Of a stretch of DNA of 64,000 nt, positions 23,901 to 33,020 are shown piece by piece. The first letter of the stretch is position 1, and each line of letters begins with the position of its first letter. The notes under the pieces are model-generated. The model saw only the letters and a list, made by a program, of their open reading frames with translations. It was not told the DNA's origin and did no database searches. Made by a program: the position numbers and the translations under genes. Source of the DNA: Phalacrocorax aristotelis (lineage: Eukaryota; Chordata; Aves; Suliformes; Phalacrocoracidae); assembly GCF_949628215.1 (NCBI RefSeq), contig NC_134280.1, positions 62,001-126,000 of the forward strand, in the 5' to 3' direction.

Positions 23901-26502
23901 AGAACTTAACAATTAAAGCATTACACAAGGTATTCTCTTTTTGGTGTCTATTTTCAGTAGCAGAAAAATGTGTTTGGGAAAACATTCAGAACAATTTTAT
24001 ACATTACACTTGACCCTATCACTCCATTAACCACCACCACCCCCAAAACTTCCACTTCATTTCCCACAAAACGGTTAACAACACTGTATCATACAGCATA
24101 GGATTTTTTCTCATACTATTAACTAATTTGATTTTTGTATTTGTATTGTAAGTTATCTAGAAACAATGCTACATCACATACATCAGGTTAATTTACAGTT
24201 AATCTGCTTGTTATGCCTCCTCAGATGAGCAGAGGCTACCTATATGAAAAAAAGGGAAGAGGAACAAACTCACCAGATAGAAACCTTCCTTTCTTTTTTT
24301 AGCCCTAGTCAAAACCAAATACTCACAATTTCACTGCTCTGTCTCCGAAAGTTTTTGAGTTAAGCTACAACCAAGTACGGTCTCTAGCTGTGGAAATGAC
24401 TTTATATTAAAAAGCCACGTCTCCAAGTTCTCTTTCCTCTACATAACCAAAGCACCGATAGCCATACATTTTTTTCTTCTAAATTATAAATCTTCTACAT
24501 GATTTGGAACTGAAGCAGCTCTTAATATTTTAAGGTAGGCTTCTAAATGCTTTAGTGAAACAAAAAGGTCTGTCTGTTCCATTCCTAACTGACTCAAGTT
24601 AATCTTATTTAGACTATTTGCTTCTTCTTGCCCCAGCCACTCGTAATCTTAACCTGCAAGCAATAATGGCATTTGCTCCTACCTGCTCTATAAGTACCAA
24701 AGGTTAGTCAAGACAGGAAACTACCCTATGCTTTTATCACCAAGCCCTAGTCTTGTGTAACATGCTCTCAGACTACCTTCTACAAACTGGAATGGAAAGA
24801 TGGGATACAACATAACCTTCTATACAATTCTTTTCCCCTATTTTAACTGCAAAGTGTCATAAAAATCACTCCTCAGATTAGAAGCACTTTGGTCAACAGA
24901 AAATAGTCAAATGATAATATGCAGTGCAGTGAACACACTGCAGTTCATGTAATAAATGAAATATAACTCTCTTGTGTTATCATTTCATAAAAGCGATAAT
25001 ACATCTAACTTCACAGCACCAGTTCAGCTCAAGACTCATCTTCTGATGCAGCTTTCATCAGGCTGTGTGGGTCCATAAATCCCTACAAAAGGGTAAGACT
25101 ATCTGATCGGTTGTGCTGAGCAGACAGCCAGTGAAAAATGTGTAGGAATCCAAAAAGCAGCAGTGACTGAAGACTACCCTTAGACAGTCCCTATAGCCTA
25201 TATACCAACCAACACATGCATGCTAAACAAGGTGAAATACAACACATATACATGTAATTGTGCTAAACATAATTAATGCCCTATTGCTTGTAAAACTGTT
25301 TCTGGAAAAGACATTATGTAATACGATGTCCCAGATAGCTTGTCAGCAGGGACTAAACTCATAACCATTTTATCAAAAGATATCAACATTTAATCACAGA
25401 GTGAAGTTTCTGCAATTTCAGAGACCAAGATGGGCTTACATTTCTGGGCCCAAAATTGAGCTGAGAACTGTTGACAGGAACAGAAATAAAATAATAATGA
25501 GAACTGAGCCAAACAGCCATCTGTTTTGACAAGTGCACAAAATAATTTCTGAAGTAATTTAATCTCTACTTCCCATAATACTCATTCAAAGTGAAAGTAC
25601 CGGCAGAGTTTGACTTTTTATTCTTGTGCATGGCTCCTCCCCCCGACAAAAGCAATTTGGTTCATGTAAAATGTTGCGTGCGAAGCAGCAAATGCCTTTA
25701 GTTTTAGGAACTAAATAATCCTATACTTACTTTTTAAAAAATAAAGCACTAAATAGACCTGTCTTACACCCAAAGCCTAGCTGTATTAACATACTGGCGT
25801 TAAGCCTTAAGGTCCCCTTCTTACCTTCACAAAATGCAAAGTAGGTGCTGCAGAGCAGTGCATCCTACTGTCAACTCTTAGAACTGCAACATACTCCTGT
25901 ATTTTTTGGATCATCCACACATGAAGCTTAACACCCTATACACATCAAAATTCAAATTAAATCCTCGGCTCCCCTCAACAGAAAACCCCATTTACCCAGA
26001 TTTAAGACTGCAGTGACTAGTGCCAAAACAGATCCATAGCATCAGGATGCCCTTCCTTCATCGAACAGGTGATTTTTAAAGGTGAAGCTACTAACAAAGG
26101 CAGGTAAAGACGGAAAAATGTAGAACTACCAGTTCACACTGCAGAATACTGTCATTGGCCTGGTTATTAAATCCTTGCATTTCAGAATTAGTCTTGGGGT
26201 TTGTTCACAAATGCAAAGCTCTGGGAAGGGCTTTTCCTTATATTCAGCCCGCACCCCCCCCCCTTTTTTTTTTTTGTATGGGTTTTAGGGTTTTTCTTGG
26301 TGAAAACAGACATAAAATTAATTTATACTTTACAGAAAGAGACAAAACATATTACCTGGTATCCAGATTCTAATCTCCGTGGAGATTCTCTTGTGCTATA
26401 TGCACCAGCTAAACTGTTACCAGTCAATGTTCTAGATCCTAGTGAAGAGCTGGAGGCCTGAACAGATATCCTTCGAGGAATTCTTGAGGGTTTTGACTCC
26501 AT
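5965..26502 (-). CDS. MARCHF7: MARCHF7 (axotrophin) RING-CH E3 ubiquitin ligase, full coding span in 10 coding exons
   Basis: Minus-strand gene; coding segments 26502-26356, 21801-21643, 19557-19386, 18043-17876, 14214-13125, 12861-12692, 11545-11436, 10031-9918, 8064-8016 and 5990-5965. All junctions have AG acceptors and GT donors, and phases match throughout, giving 734 codons plus TGA. MARCHF7 is a cytosolic/nuclear E3 that uses a RING-CH zinc finger to recruit E2 enzymes; reported roles include T-cell quiescence and neural development. The N-terminal ~580 residues are low-complexity and rich in Ser and Arg. The C4HC3 RING-CH follows: C593, C596, C611, C613, H621, C624, C645, C648. A hydrophobic stretch (about residues 682-690) and an acidic tail come next. 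Identity rests on close agreement with the mammalian protein as I recall it, including the [13 protein letters not shown] start and the RING. Unlike most MARCH proteins it shows no clear paired membrane spans. Oddities are the extra exon 3 and a shorter C-terminus. Confidence 0.96.
5991..8015 (-). other. MARCHF7 intron 10
   Basis: About 2 kb separating the 49-nt exon 10 from the terminal exon. It holds the polypurine minisatellite at 7341-7612; nothing else recognised. Confidence 0.6.
7341..7612 (+). repeat. Polypurine minisatellite in MARCHF7 intron 10
   Basis: About nine copies of a unit centred on GGGGAGCAGGAG with GAAAGAAA spacers and a period of about 30-33 bp. The plus strand is almost entirely purine apart from the C of AGCAGG; the MARCHF7 sense strand is a long pyrimidine tract. 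Long open frames here are artefacts of composition. Confidence 0.93.
8016..8064 (-). CDS. MARCHF7: MARCHF7 exon 10, 49-nt small exon (residues 711-726)
   Basis: Acceptor GTTTCTAG|TTTATT and donor TTGAAA|GTAGGT. It encodes [16 protein letters not shown], almost identical to the mammalian sequence, and leaves one base for the next codon. It is too short to appear in ordinary open-frame scans and was found by homology and phase. Confidence 0.93.
9918..10031 (-). CDS. MARCHF7: MARCHF7 exon 9 (residues 673-710)
   Basis: Acceptor CCTTTAAG|GCAGAC and strong donor GTCAGA|GTAAGT. It encodes [20 protein letters not shown] and then QRFSDMLG through STRVR. The LYLVVLLHL part is the only strongly hydrophobic stretch in the protein; it is too short for a confident membrane span. 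Phase 0 at both ends. Confidence 0.94.
11436..11545 (-). CDS. MARCHF7: MARCHF7 exon 8, last CxxC of the RING-CH (residues 636-672)
   Basis: Acceptor CACCAG|GTTCTT and a less common but valid donor CAA|GTTAGT. It encodes [20 protein letters not shown], completing the zinc finger with C645 and C648, then [16 protein letters not shown], matching mammals. Ends in phase 0. Confidence 0.94.
12692..12861 (-). CDS. MARCHF7: MARCHF7 exon 7, first six zinc ligands of the RING-CH (residues 579-636)
   Basis: Acceptor CCTATTCAG|CCTGCT; donor AATTCAG|GTAAAG. It encodes [19 protein letters not shown], then [20 protein letters not shown]. This supplies the CxxC, CxC and HxxC ligands of the RING-CH. The Trp after the HxxC (W628) is the conserved RING-CH tryptophan. 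Confidence 0.96.
13125..14214 (-). CDS. MARCHF7: MARCHF7 exon 6, large Ser/Arg-rich exon (residues 216-579)
   Basis: The largest exon (1,090 nt). Acceptor TTTGCAACAG|ATCTTC; donor AGAGAG|GTAAAT, phase 2. It encodes the disordered central region with conserved islands: [52 protein letters not shown] and [15 protein letters not shown]. It ends [11 protein letters not shown] immediately before the acidic lead-in to the RING. The start of a long single-frame reading at 14146 is an internal Met, not a translation start. Confidence 0.95.
15128..15407 (+). mobile_element. CR1 retrotransposon, outer copy, left part
   Basis: Plus-strand CR1 from the end of the ORF2 region into the 3' UTR: a frame reading [20 protein letters not shown], then [20 protein letters not shown] and a FSLEKA segment, matching the C-terminal tail of CR1 ORF2. 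It breaks at about 15407 after AATAAGAA and resumes at about 16190. It runs antisense to MARCHF7. Confidence 0.85.
15408..16190 (-). mobile_element. CR1 retrotransposon, inner copy inserted in opposite orientation
   Basis: Minus-strand CR1 3' portion, ending at its 3' side (left) with the usual GGACTCGATGGTCCTTGTGG-type tail. The decoded ORF2 C-terminal region has stops and frameshifts. It interrupts the outer plus-strand CR1, so it is the younger insertion. The right boundary is good to about 10 bp. Confidence 0.82.
16191..16500 (+). mobile_element. CR1 retrotransposon, outer copy, right part (3' end)
   Basis: Resumes the outer element with the GACAGACTTTTTAACAGGGC block and continues through the typical 3' UTR (TTGCCCAGAGAGGTGG, GGACTAGATTACC, GGTCCCTTCCAACCC) to CTCTGATTCTT at the 3' terminus. 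Confidence 0.87.
17876..18043 (-). CDS. MARCHF7: MARCHF7 exon 5 (residues 160-215 plus one base)
   Basis: Acceptor CTTTCTAG|ATTCC; the split codon completes Asp. It encodes [20 protein letters not shown] and a basic RERREVER stretch, both conserved in MARCHF7. Donor CAACAT|GTATGT gives phase 1, so the next exon completes a Tyr codon. Confidence 0.92.
18044..21642 (-). other. MARCHF7 introns 3 and 4 (flanking exon 4 at 19386-19557)
   Basis: AT-rich intronic sequence at 19558-21642 and 18044-19385. I see no repeat family, RNA gene or other coding exon in it. Confidence 0.6.
19386..19557 (-). CDS. MARCHF7: MARCHF7 exon 4 (residues 103-159 plus one base)
   Basis: Acceptor GTTATTTCAG|TCTACA and donor TTTTCAG|GTGAGA. 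It contains the conserved block [11 protein letters not shown], which resembles a basic nuclear-localisation-like motif also present in mammals. Ends in phase 1. The open frame runs past the donor into the intron, but the donor and the match of the next exon fix the boundary. Confidence 0.92.
21643..21801 (-). CDS. MARCHF7: MARCHF7 exon 3, extra in-frame 53-codon exon (residues 50-102)
   Basis: A 159-nt segment open in the expected frame, with acceptor TTTTTCTTCAG|GAATCC and donor AGATTG|GTGAGA, phase 0 on both sides. It encodes a Ser/Arg-rich peptide starting [13 protein letters not shown], similar in composition to the rest of the N-terminal region. The human 704-residue protein as I recall it goes directly from the exon 2 to the exon 4 equivalent, so this may be a cassette exon; skipping it would leave a 681-residue protein. 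There is no internal ATG. Exon status is inferred from splice sites, frame and composition, not from transcripts. Confidence 0.62.
21802..26355 (-). other. MARCHF7 intron 2
   Basis: About 4.55 kb, AT-rich. No coding or RNA gene recognised; a C10T12 tract at 26254-26274 is the only simple repeat of note. Confidence 0.6.
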
Positions 26503-26512
26503 TCTTTGTATC
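26356..26512 (-). CDS. MARCHF7: MARCHF7 exon 2 (start codon exon, residues 1-49)
   Basis: Ten bases of 5' UTR after the acceptor (minus strand TATACAG|GATAC) precede the ATG at 26502-26500. The start is chosen because [15 protein letters not shown] matches the conserved MARCHF7 N-terminus; the in-frame ATG at 26526 lies upstream of the acceptor, in the intron. The exon ends ESGYQ with donor CAG|GTAATA, phase 0. On the plus strand a C10 then T12 tract lies about 80 bases past the donor (26254-26274). Confidence 0.93.
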
Positions 26513-26805
26513 CTGTATAAGGACACACTGATTATTTTTTTTCTTCTAAAAACAGGGACCTACATGCAAAACATGCACAAGTCATTCTGCGCAGATCATA
26601 AATATGACTCACACATACAAATATTTATATAGCGCTTTGGTCTGACTGTGCATCAGTAAGATGGGGAATGAGTTCTTACCCTAGTTTTTGTAGCCTCTTC
26701 TTTACATTTCCTCCCATTCCATGTTAAAAAATGAGAAACATAGCCCCTTTTGCTATTATTATTATATGACAACATATTCTTGCTATTATATTACAAGTAG
26801 GACTC

Positions 26806-27405
26806 TGTTGTGGTTTACCCCCAATCAGCAATCAAACACCACACAGCTGCTCATTCACTCCCCCCACCCCCATGGGATGGGGGAGAGAATAGGAAGAGCC
26901 AAAGTAAGAAAACTCATGGATTGAGATAAGAACAGTTTAATAATTAAAACAGCAATAACAATAATAATAATAGTAATATAATGAAAAAGAAAATAATGAG
27001 AGAGAGAGAGAGATGAAACCTCGGGAGGAGGAAAAAAACCCAAACAAGTGATGCAACTGCTCACCACCTGCTGACCAATGCTGCCTGTCCCCAAGCTGCA
27101 ATTGCTGCCTGCCTCCCCCAGCCAGCTCCCCCCAATTAATATACCAGGCATGACATCACATGATATGGAATATCTCTTTCACCAGTTTGAATCCGCTCTC
27201 TTAGCTGTGCCCCCTCCCCTCCTGGCTTCTTTTGCACCCGGCAGAGCATGGGAAGCTAGAAAAGTCCTTGACTAGTACAGGCACTACCAAGCAACAACTA
27301 AAGCATCAGTGTGTTATCAACATTATTTTCATACTAAGTCCAAAGCACAGCACTATGCCAGCTGCAGTGAAGAAAATCAACTCTATCCCAGCTAAAACCA
27401 TGACA
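26806..27405 (-). mobile_element. Solo LTR of an endogenous retrovirus (family A), 5-bp TSD GACTC
   Basis: Reads TGTCATGG...CCACAACA on the minus strand, with TG/CA ends, and is flanked by a direct repeat GACTC at 26801-26805 and 27406-27410. It shares its whole structure with the LTR at 39476-40052: conserved 5' block, CT/GA microsatellite, ATTAAA-type A/T block and GGGGGAG block. No internal retroviral genes flank it, so it is a solo LTR. It lies in MARCHF7 intron 1 in the sense direction, 293 bp upstream of exon 2. The 5-bp duplication suits a class III (ERVL-like) element, but the family name is inference. Confidence 0.88.
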
Positions 27406-30400
27406 GACTCCCTTAAGAGCTCTGCAGCACTAGAATTAACACAAAATGAGCAAGGCATCAGGGAAAGAGTCCTTAGATTTCCTAAATTCCTGTATTACTT
27501 TTTTTGTTAATGACCTGCATCTCAACACTTGCAGAAACTACTCTCAGACTTATTCTTTAGAGTCAAAACTATGGAACTTCACTCTCCTGTGAAAAAAATA
27601 CATTTGCAGTCTGACTTGAAGAAATATTTAACTTCTCCAAAGACAACTCCCATGAAAATTAACATATACAAAAGAGCATAGGCTGTCTCACAGGTATATA
27701 TAAATTCGCCTTTGAGCCACTGAGTGTTTCTTTGCTCCTTATGTATTTCTAGGCATTTCGAAAGAAATGCTGGTGAGTTTTCCACATGAGAAGTGATTCC
27801 TTTTCCTGAAAGGATATCTTGACTTGATGTCGCTCTAAAACTCCAGATAGATAGCTAACTGCATTGCTAATGTTCCCAGATTCTTCCTCCTCAGAATGGT
27901 ACAGACAGAATCAGACCACAAAAGGTAGCTCTTAAACAAAAAATTTAAGAGAACTGCAGTATCTTCAGTGCTGTGGTGCTGGAAGAGTAGTGTGATAACC
28001 AACAACTCTGAAACACATGGCCGAGAACTCCACTGGTACAAGGTGATCTGCAGAAGTGGTACAATCTGTTTTATTTAACCACCTTTAATTCTGGCCTAAC
28101 CTTCTGAGAATGGGAATAACCTATATCAGAAAAAAAAAAAATTACCACTCGGTAAAGCAGTTTTTTTTCCCACACAACAGCCATGCCCATCAATAACACA
28201 GTCTGTGAAAAGCTGCTGCATCAATCCTGACGTACCTCACGTCTACCTGCAGTATCAAGTTGACTTCACAGACTCAAAACTTCTAATTTTAGCTGAAAAT
28301 CATGCTGCATTACATATTCTACCTTGTAGAAGCTAGTTTGTACAGAGTTCTTATTGACCAAACAGTTGGACAGCTGAGGTTCATTTCCTTAATAGAAGAT
28401 TTTTTTTAACCACTGTTCTGGTGCATGCTCAGTTGCTAGCTTTACAACACAGGTCACAACATAAAGTAGCCTAAATGCTTAATCTTGCAAGTAGGTCTTT
28501 TTTTTTTTCTTAATTTGGAAAAGAAATTATAAAGCATACCAAATTTACATGAGTGTTTACATTCATGTATAAAAGAGCTACTTGGTTGTATTAGAGAGGC
28601 ACACCAGCTTCTAGACCATACTTCAGACATTAGCAATCCATTCGTTTTTGCCATAGATACCACCAGTTAAACAAGATCAGTTCAGGAATCTGAAGTTCTC
28701 GCTTGCCTAACTTTGGATTAGGAACCTGAAATCATTAATTCATTAAATTTCCCAGATCACATTTAAACCCAAGTAAATATTGAGCAATTGTATGCAATTC
28801 TCAGAGTGGTAAATGCAGCTGTATCGATAAGAATGCTCTAAACAGTGTTCCAAAGAAGAACACTGCCAATCATGGAACTTTAAAAGAAATTCAGTAAGGA
28901 CAAATCTAATAAACTAAGCTACAACACTTCAAGTGGATTGTTTGTGCAATAAAATATAAGAATCATATTTCTTCATATTTGTAACATTAGACAAGACACT
29001 GTAATGATGGTTAATTTAAGCTTTAGCATAATCTGCCATTATGTGCACTGCAAGTTTAATACTTGTCTGAAGCTGTACCAAGTGTGGAAAAGCAACTAAT
29101 CAAGGTGCAAACTCTGAAGCTAAATTAATGTCACAGTAATATAGACTAGGGTGTACACTGGACAGGACAGCACAGCTGTAGGTCTTGATGATACATGACA
29201 TCCAAAGCACTGTTTATCCTCATTTTACCCTGATACAAAGTATAAGAGATAGACACAAATAATAATGGATCTAATTCTGTACTATTAAGTGCTTAACAAA
29301 GAGCACCAGCATGATAACTTTCATTATGGATCATTCTGCTTCTGGATCACTTAGCTTCAGATAGGGGTGGAACCAGATAAATGAAATAACATAGGTAAAA
29401 GTCAGATACAGACATATGTAGAATATGCAAATGTTCCAGAAGAAGGGATGGACGCTTCTACAAGTAGAAATTTATGTCCAGATGAACAGGGGGAAGAGAC
29501 AGAGCGTTAAGAAGTTATAACAACTTCAAGACTAAGTTAGAGATCATTTAATACTAATAAAATTGCTTATGCACCATCCACAGAGCAGACAAAATAAGAG
29601 CATTCAGATAGGAAAGGACAGGGTGGAAGACTGGATACCAGAGCCAACTATCTCTAGAAGCTGAAATGGAGTCCAAGATTAGCAAATTGCTTCTATAAAC
29701 ATACATAAGGCACAAGACTGATTTTCTCTTTCAATGGTAACCCCAACATGACATTGCTATCAATCAGCTTTATCTTGTAGATTAGCACCAGCTGTGATTT
29801 CAACGTGAATAAGTCAGGATTATACTATCTATATAATACTTTCTCTAAGTAATGAAATCTTGCAGAAACTATACATAAAAAAAGAGGTGTTAAAACAAGT
29901 TAAAGGCAGCACTTTAGAAAATGCGAAATGTAATAGGTCAGTTTTTGCAGACACATAATGATTAATTTCTTTAATACAACCGTACGTTTATTTTTCTGCA
30001 GTCCTGGCCTGAGCCAGAAAATGAGAAGGATCTGCTATAAAGATGAATCAGAGTTGTGTAAGAGCAGGCATTTGACAACAAGAACCCTGCCTTATTTGAT
30101 GCAGAGGTGGAAAGATACTGCAAAGGCCTTATGGTCTAGGCAAAGAATCACTGCTGGAAGAAATTGGATTCTATCTTTGTTGAAAGGCATGAACCATCTC
30201 ATTCAGATTAACAATTTTTTAGAAACCACTACACGAGAGCTCTTCAATTTCTGGGCATCCATCATAAAATTTACTTGGAATCCTACTAGCAGAAATCAGG
30301 GAAGTATATATCTGCAACTGAATTCAATGGAGCCATGACTTGAATATATTAGACAGATAAAAGTAGATATTAGGCATCTTAGCTTTGGTAATCAAGACTA

Positions 30401-30414
30401 GTAAGAAGTCCTCT

Positions 30415-30502
30415 GGGGTTTTTTGTGAGTTTTTGGGTTGGGTTTTTTTGTGGGTCATGGGTTGTTTTTTTTTTTTGGGGGGGGCGTGGGGGGGGGGGTG
30501 GT
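30415..30502 (+). repeat. T/G-rich low-complexity tract
   Basis: Alternating T runs and G runs, ending in T12, G8 and G11 blocks. It lies in MARCHF7 intron 1, where the sense strand is A/C-rich. G-quadruplex potential on the plus strand. Confidence 0.85.
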
Positions 30503-32535
30503 TGTTCTGGAGTTCTTGGAAAACAATTTTAAGCACTGTACTTTGCAAGTTTGAGAAGCAACCATCTTCACTGTTGGCTTGAATACACACATATAAGGCT
30601 TATGCTGATGATGGTAACACAATGAGGTGGTCAAGATGAACATGCTACACTATCATAGAACACAGGACAGAGTGAGACAGTGGTCTCAATTTAAAAATAA
30701 TACACTATTAAAGACACAATAATACTTGTCTGCAGGGGAAATATCATGTTTTTATAGGATATTTCAGAATGAGAATGGTTCCCTTTTACAGTATCAGCTT
30801 CTTAAGGGTATTTTTGAATGAGCACAAAGACACTCAAATTAAAAGCTCCAACATTTTGTCTACCCACACAGGAATTCAACAAATCCTAAGTGGTAATTAA
30901 CATGCTGTAATGAGTTCTATGACAAAGTAGCCACCACAATTTACACAGAAGGTAGTGAGCACAAAAAAATACTTAAATTACTTATCTGAGGAATTTAAAA
31001 AAAAACCCTAAGTCGTGTTGCAGTCTGAACTGATTTAAAAGCCTGGTCTTGCCACACAGCAAACGAACACCTTACTCAAATGTGTCACCTGCCGTGTCCT
31101 TCATTGAGCAACCTCAACACACCATCCTGGCTTGTCCATCATTTTGACACTACTCACGCTGCTATCCAACAGAAAAATGAGGAAGGGAACAGCAGAGTGA
31201 GAAACACTCTTCTCATCAAAGCAACTTATTTCATCAGCTCATGCCATGTTATGCAACTTAGCAATCAAAACCTCATGGAAAAATCTGGAAACAATTTTTG
31301 TGTCTCCTGGAATAAGGGATACATGTGATGTCTCTCAGGACTTGGTAAGAAACCAACTTCTGAAATCAAACTTGAAATTTAAAGTTGTACCTGGGAAACA
31401 GATGACCAACTTGTAACGGGAGGTGGAGCTGAACAACCTATTTTGAGAACACAGCTCAAATATCCTGCCCTTCTTGATCTGTCATCCCTCCAACTAAATT
31501 ACGAAAGATCACCTAGACCTAACATAGCCATGGATAGAACTAACAAGAGGTAAAAGATCCAAGAGGTCTTTGCAGGAAAGCAGTGCAATCTCAAAAGGTA
31601 AAAATAACACAAAGAGCAAATATTTCGAACATAGGCCTCTCACTCCTCCTGTCTTCTGCTCTGACCCCCTCTACTGAGAAATGAGGGGCAATTTGAGGTA
31701 GTCGTGTCTATCAGTAAGGGAAGCCTTTACTAACTTCCATGCTTGCTGCTAAGTCCTTAATGCATTCTTGTACCCTCAATCAGAGAGGAGCACACACTTC
31801 ACTCCCAGCACCTAAATTCAAGTTTTCTACCTTGGAACTATGTGGACTTGATCTTTTATACCTACTGGGTTTTGTATCGTCTAATATACAAATGTTCGTA
31901 AGACCTTCCCCCGAGCAACCCGTTATCACGTGTCTTCCTCAGTGTTTACTCACAATCATGCTTTTATGACAAACAAGATGGAGTTCGGGACAACTCTCTC
32001 TGCGCAGTTCTTTGTTCGCGCTATTTTCTCAGCCTTCAATCAAGGAAGACTGACAAAAAAACAACCTCAAGCAGCCTCTCAGGAGCCCCATGACCAAGAA
32101 AAATATTTACAAAAGCCGATCGTCTGCCTACACTGCAGCAGCTGGTGCCACGACGCTGGCTGTTCCCTGCAGGCTCTAGACTGCGGGTGCTCTGCGGAGC
32201 CGCCGAAGACGGTTCTCCCCCACAGGGCTGAAGGGAGAGGCCCGGCAGCACGGCCCAGGCCCCGGCCAGGAGCGCAGGCCGCACCCAGCTCCAGGCCGAT
32301 ACCACCCTGCGCTCCCCCGGGCTGCAGGGCAGCGCCGACCGCTCTGCCCGACCGCGCAGGGCAGGGGCTCCTCCGCGGGAGGGAGGAACGGGGGGACAGA
32401 GGCCGTCACACGGCTCCGCTGCCGGAGAAGGCGCGGAGGCGAGCGGCCGGCCGAGGTGCTTCAGCGAGACAGCCGGAGGACCACGCGCCAGCCCCGAGAC
32501 AAAATGGTTCCCCCCAGCTCTGGCGCGGAGCCGCC

Positions 32536-32571
32536 GGCCCCGGCCCCGGCCCCGGCCCCGGCCCCGGCCCC
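32536..32571 (-). repeat. (GGGGCC)6 hexanucleotide tract in MARCHF7 intron 1
   Basis: Six perfect GGCCCC units on the plus strand, so GGGGCC in the MARCHF7 sense. They lie about 70-105 bases after the inferred exon 1 donor. Confidence 0.95.
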
Positions 32572-32642
32572 GTACACAGGCGCGAGCTGGGCCGTACAGG
32601 GATATCTTCCCCTCCCCGACGCCGTAAGCGGCCCGTACTCAC

Positions 32643-32830
32643 TCTGACGCCACAACCCTCACGACGCAGACATTCAGGAGGTAAGGATCCACCGGGGGGG
32701 GGGGGGGGGGGAGTGAGGGGGTGTGGGGGCCAAGCCGGGCCGGGCCGGACCGCCACGCCACGCCACGCCAGCCGCCTTTCCCCGCAACACAATGGCGACA
32801 ACGCAGAGACCGCGCGCCTGTCAATCACCG
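32643..32830 (-). other. MARCHF7: Probable non-coding exon 1 of MARCHF7 (5' boundary approximate)
   Basis: In the CpG island, the minus strand has a strong donor GTCAGA|GTGAGT after 32643, in the right place to splice over about 6.1 kb to the exon 2 acceptor at 26512. The upstream limit is a guess from the GC boxes and TCTCGCGAGA element at 32.84-32.89 kb. An 18-G run on the plus strand (32694-32711), C18 in the transcript sense, would lie in this 5' UTR. Additional untranslated exons in intron 1 cannot be excluded. Confidence 0.5.
32694..32711 (+). repeat. G18 homopolymer in the CpG island
   Basis: Run of 18 G on the plus strand, preceded by ACC. Exact length may be uncertain, since such runs are error-prone in sequencing. 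Confidence 0.9.
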
Positions 32831-32842
32831 CCCGTGCCCAGA

Positions 32843-32852
32843 TCTCGCGAGA
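32843..32852. promoter_or_regulatory. TCTCGCGAGA palindromic core-promoter element
   Basis: Perfect 10-bp palindrome in the MARCHF7 CpG island, next to the GC boxes. This motif is known in CpG-island promoters of housekeeping genes and is bound by BANP (earlier attributed to ZBTB33/Kaiso); it is methylation-sensitive. Confidence 0.75.
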
Positions 32853-32864
32853 ACTGCGGCTGGG

Positions 32865-32890
32865 GGCGGGGCGGGGCGGGGCGGGGCGGG
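32865..32890 (+). promoter_or_regulatory. Tandem GC boxes (GGGGC repeats)
   Basis: Overlapping GGGGCGGGGC motifs, about five GGGGC units, just upstream of the inferred MARCHF7 start. Typical Sp/KLF binding sequence; also capable of forming G-quadruplexes. Confidence 0.7.
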
Positions 32891-33020
32891 TGGCGGCCTG
32901 ACCAGTCGTCTGGGCCCGGGTGGGCTCGGCTCGGCCCGGCCCGGGCTGCCCGGGGGGCGAGCGCTGGTGGCCGGCTGTCGGCGGCCTGGGTTTGCACATA
33001 GCGAACATTGTCACGGAGAG

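Larger units (their letters stand above)
26513..32642 (-). other. MARCHF7 intron 1
   Basis: About 6.1 kb between the inferred non-coding exon 1 and the start-codon exon. It contains a sense-orientation solo LTR at 26806-27405, a T/G-rich tract at about 30415-30502 and the (GGGGCC)6 tract near its start. I see no further coding exon in the rest. Confidence 0.6.
32120..33020. promoter_or_regulatory. CpG island, promoter of MARCHF7
   Basis: About 0.9 kb of GC- and CpG-dense sequence in an otherwise AT-rich region, upstream of the MARCHF7 start exon. It holds tandem GC boxes (32865-32890), a TCTCGCGAGA palindrome (32843-32852), an ATGGCG YY1-like core (32792-32797) and a (GGCCCC)6 tract (32536-32571). 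No TATA box is evident, as expected for a housekeeping CpG-island promoter. Long open frames here on both strands are composition artefacts. Confidence 0.85.

Noticed and set aside
26323..26526. ATG at 26526 as the MARCHF7 start
   Set aside because: It lies upstream of the exon 2 acceptor, within the intron; the conserved N-terminus begins at 26502.
31930..32901. 323-codon plus-strand open frame over the first CpG island
   Set aside because: GC-rich composition artefact: it crosses the promoter and GGCCCC repeat, is full of Pro/Arg/Gly/Ala, and has no domain or context.
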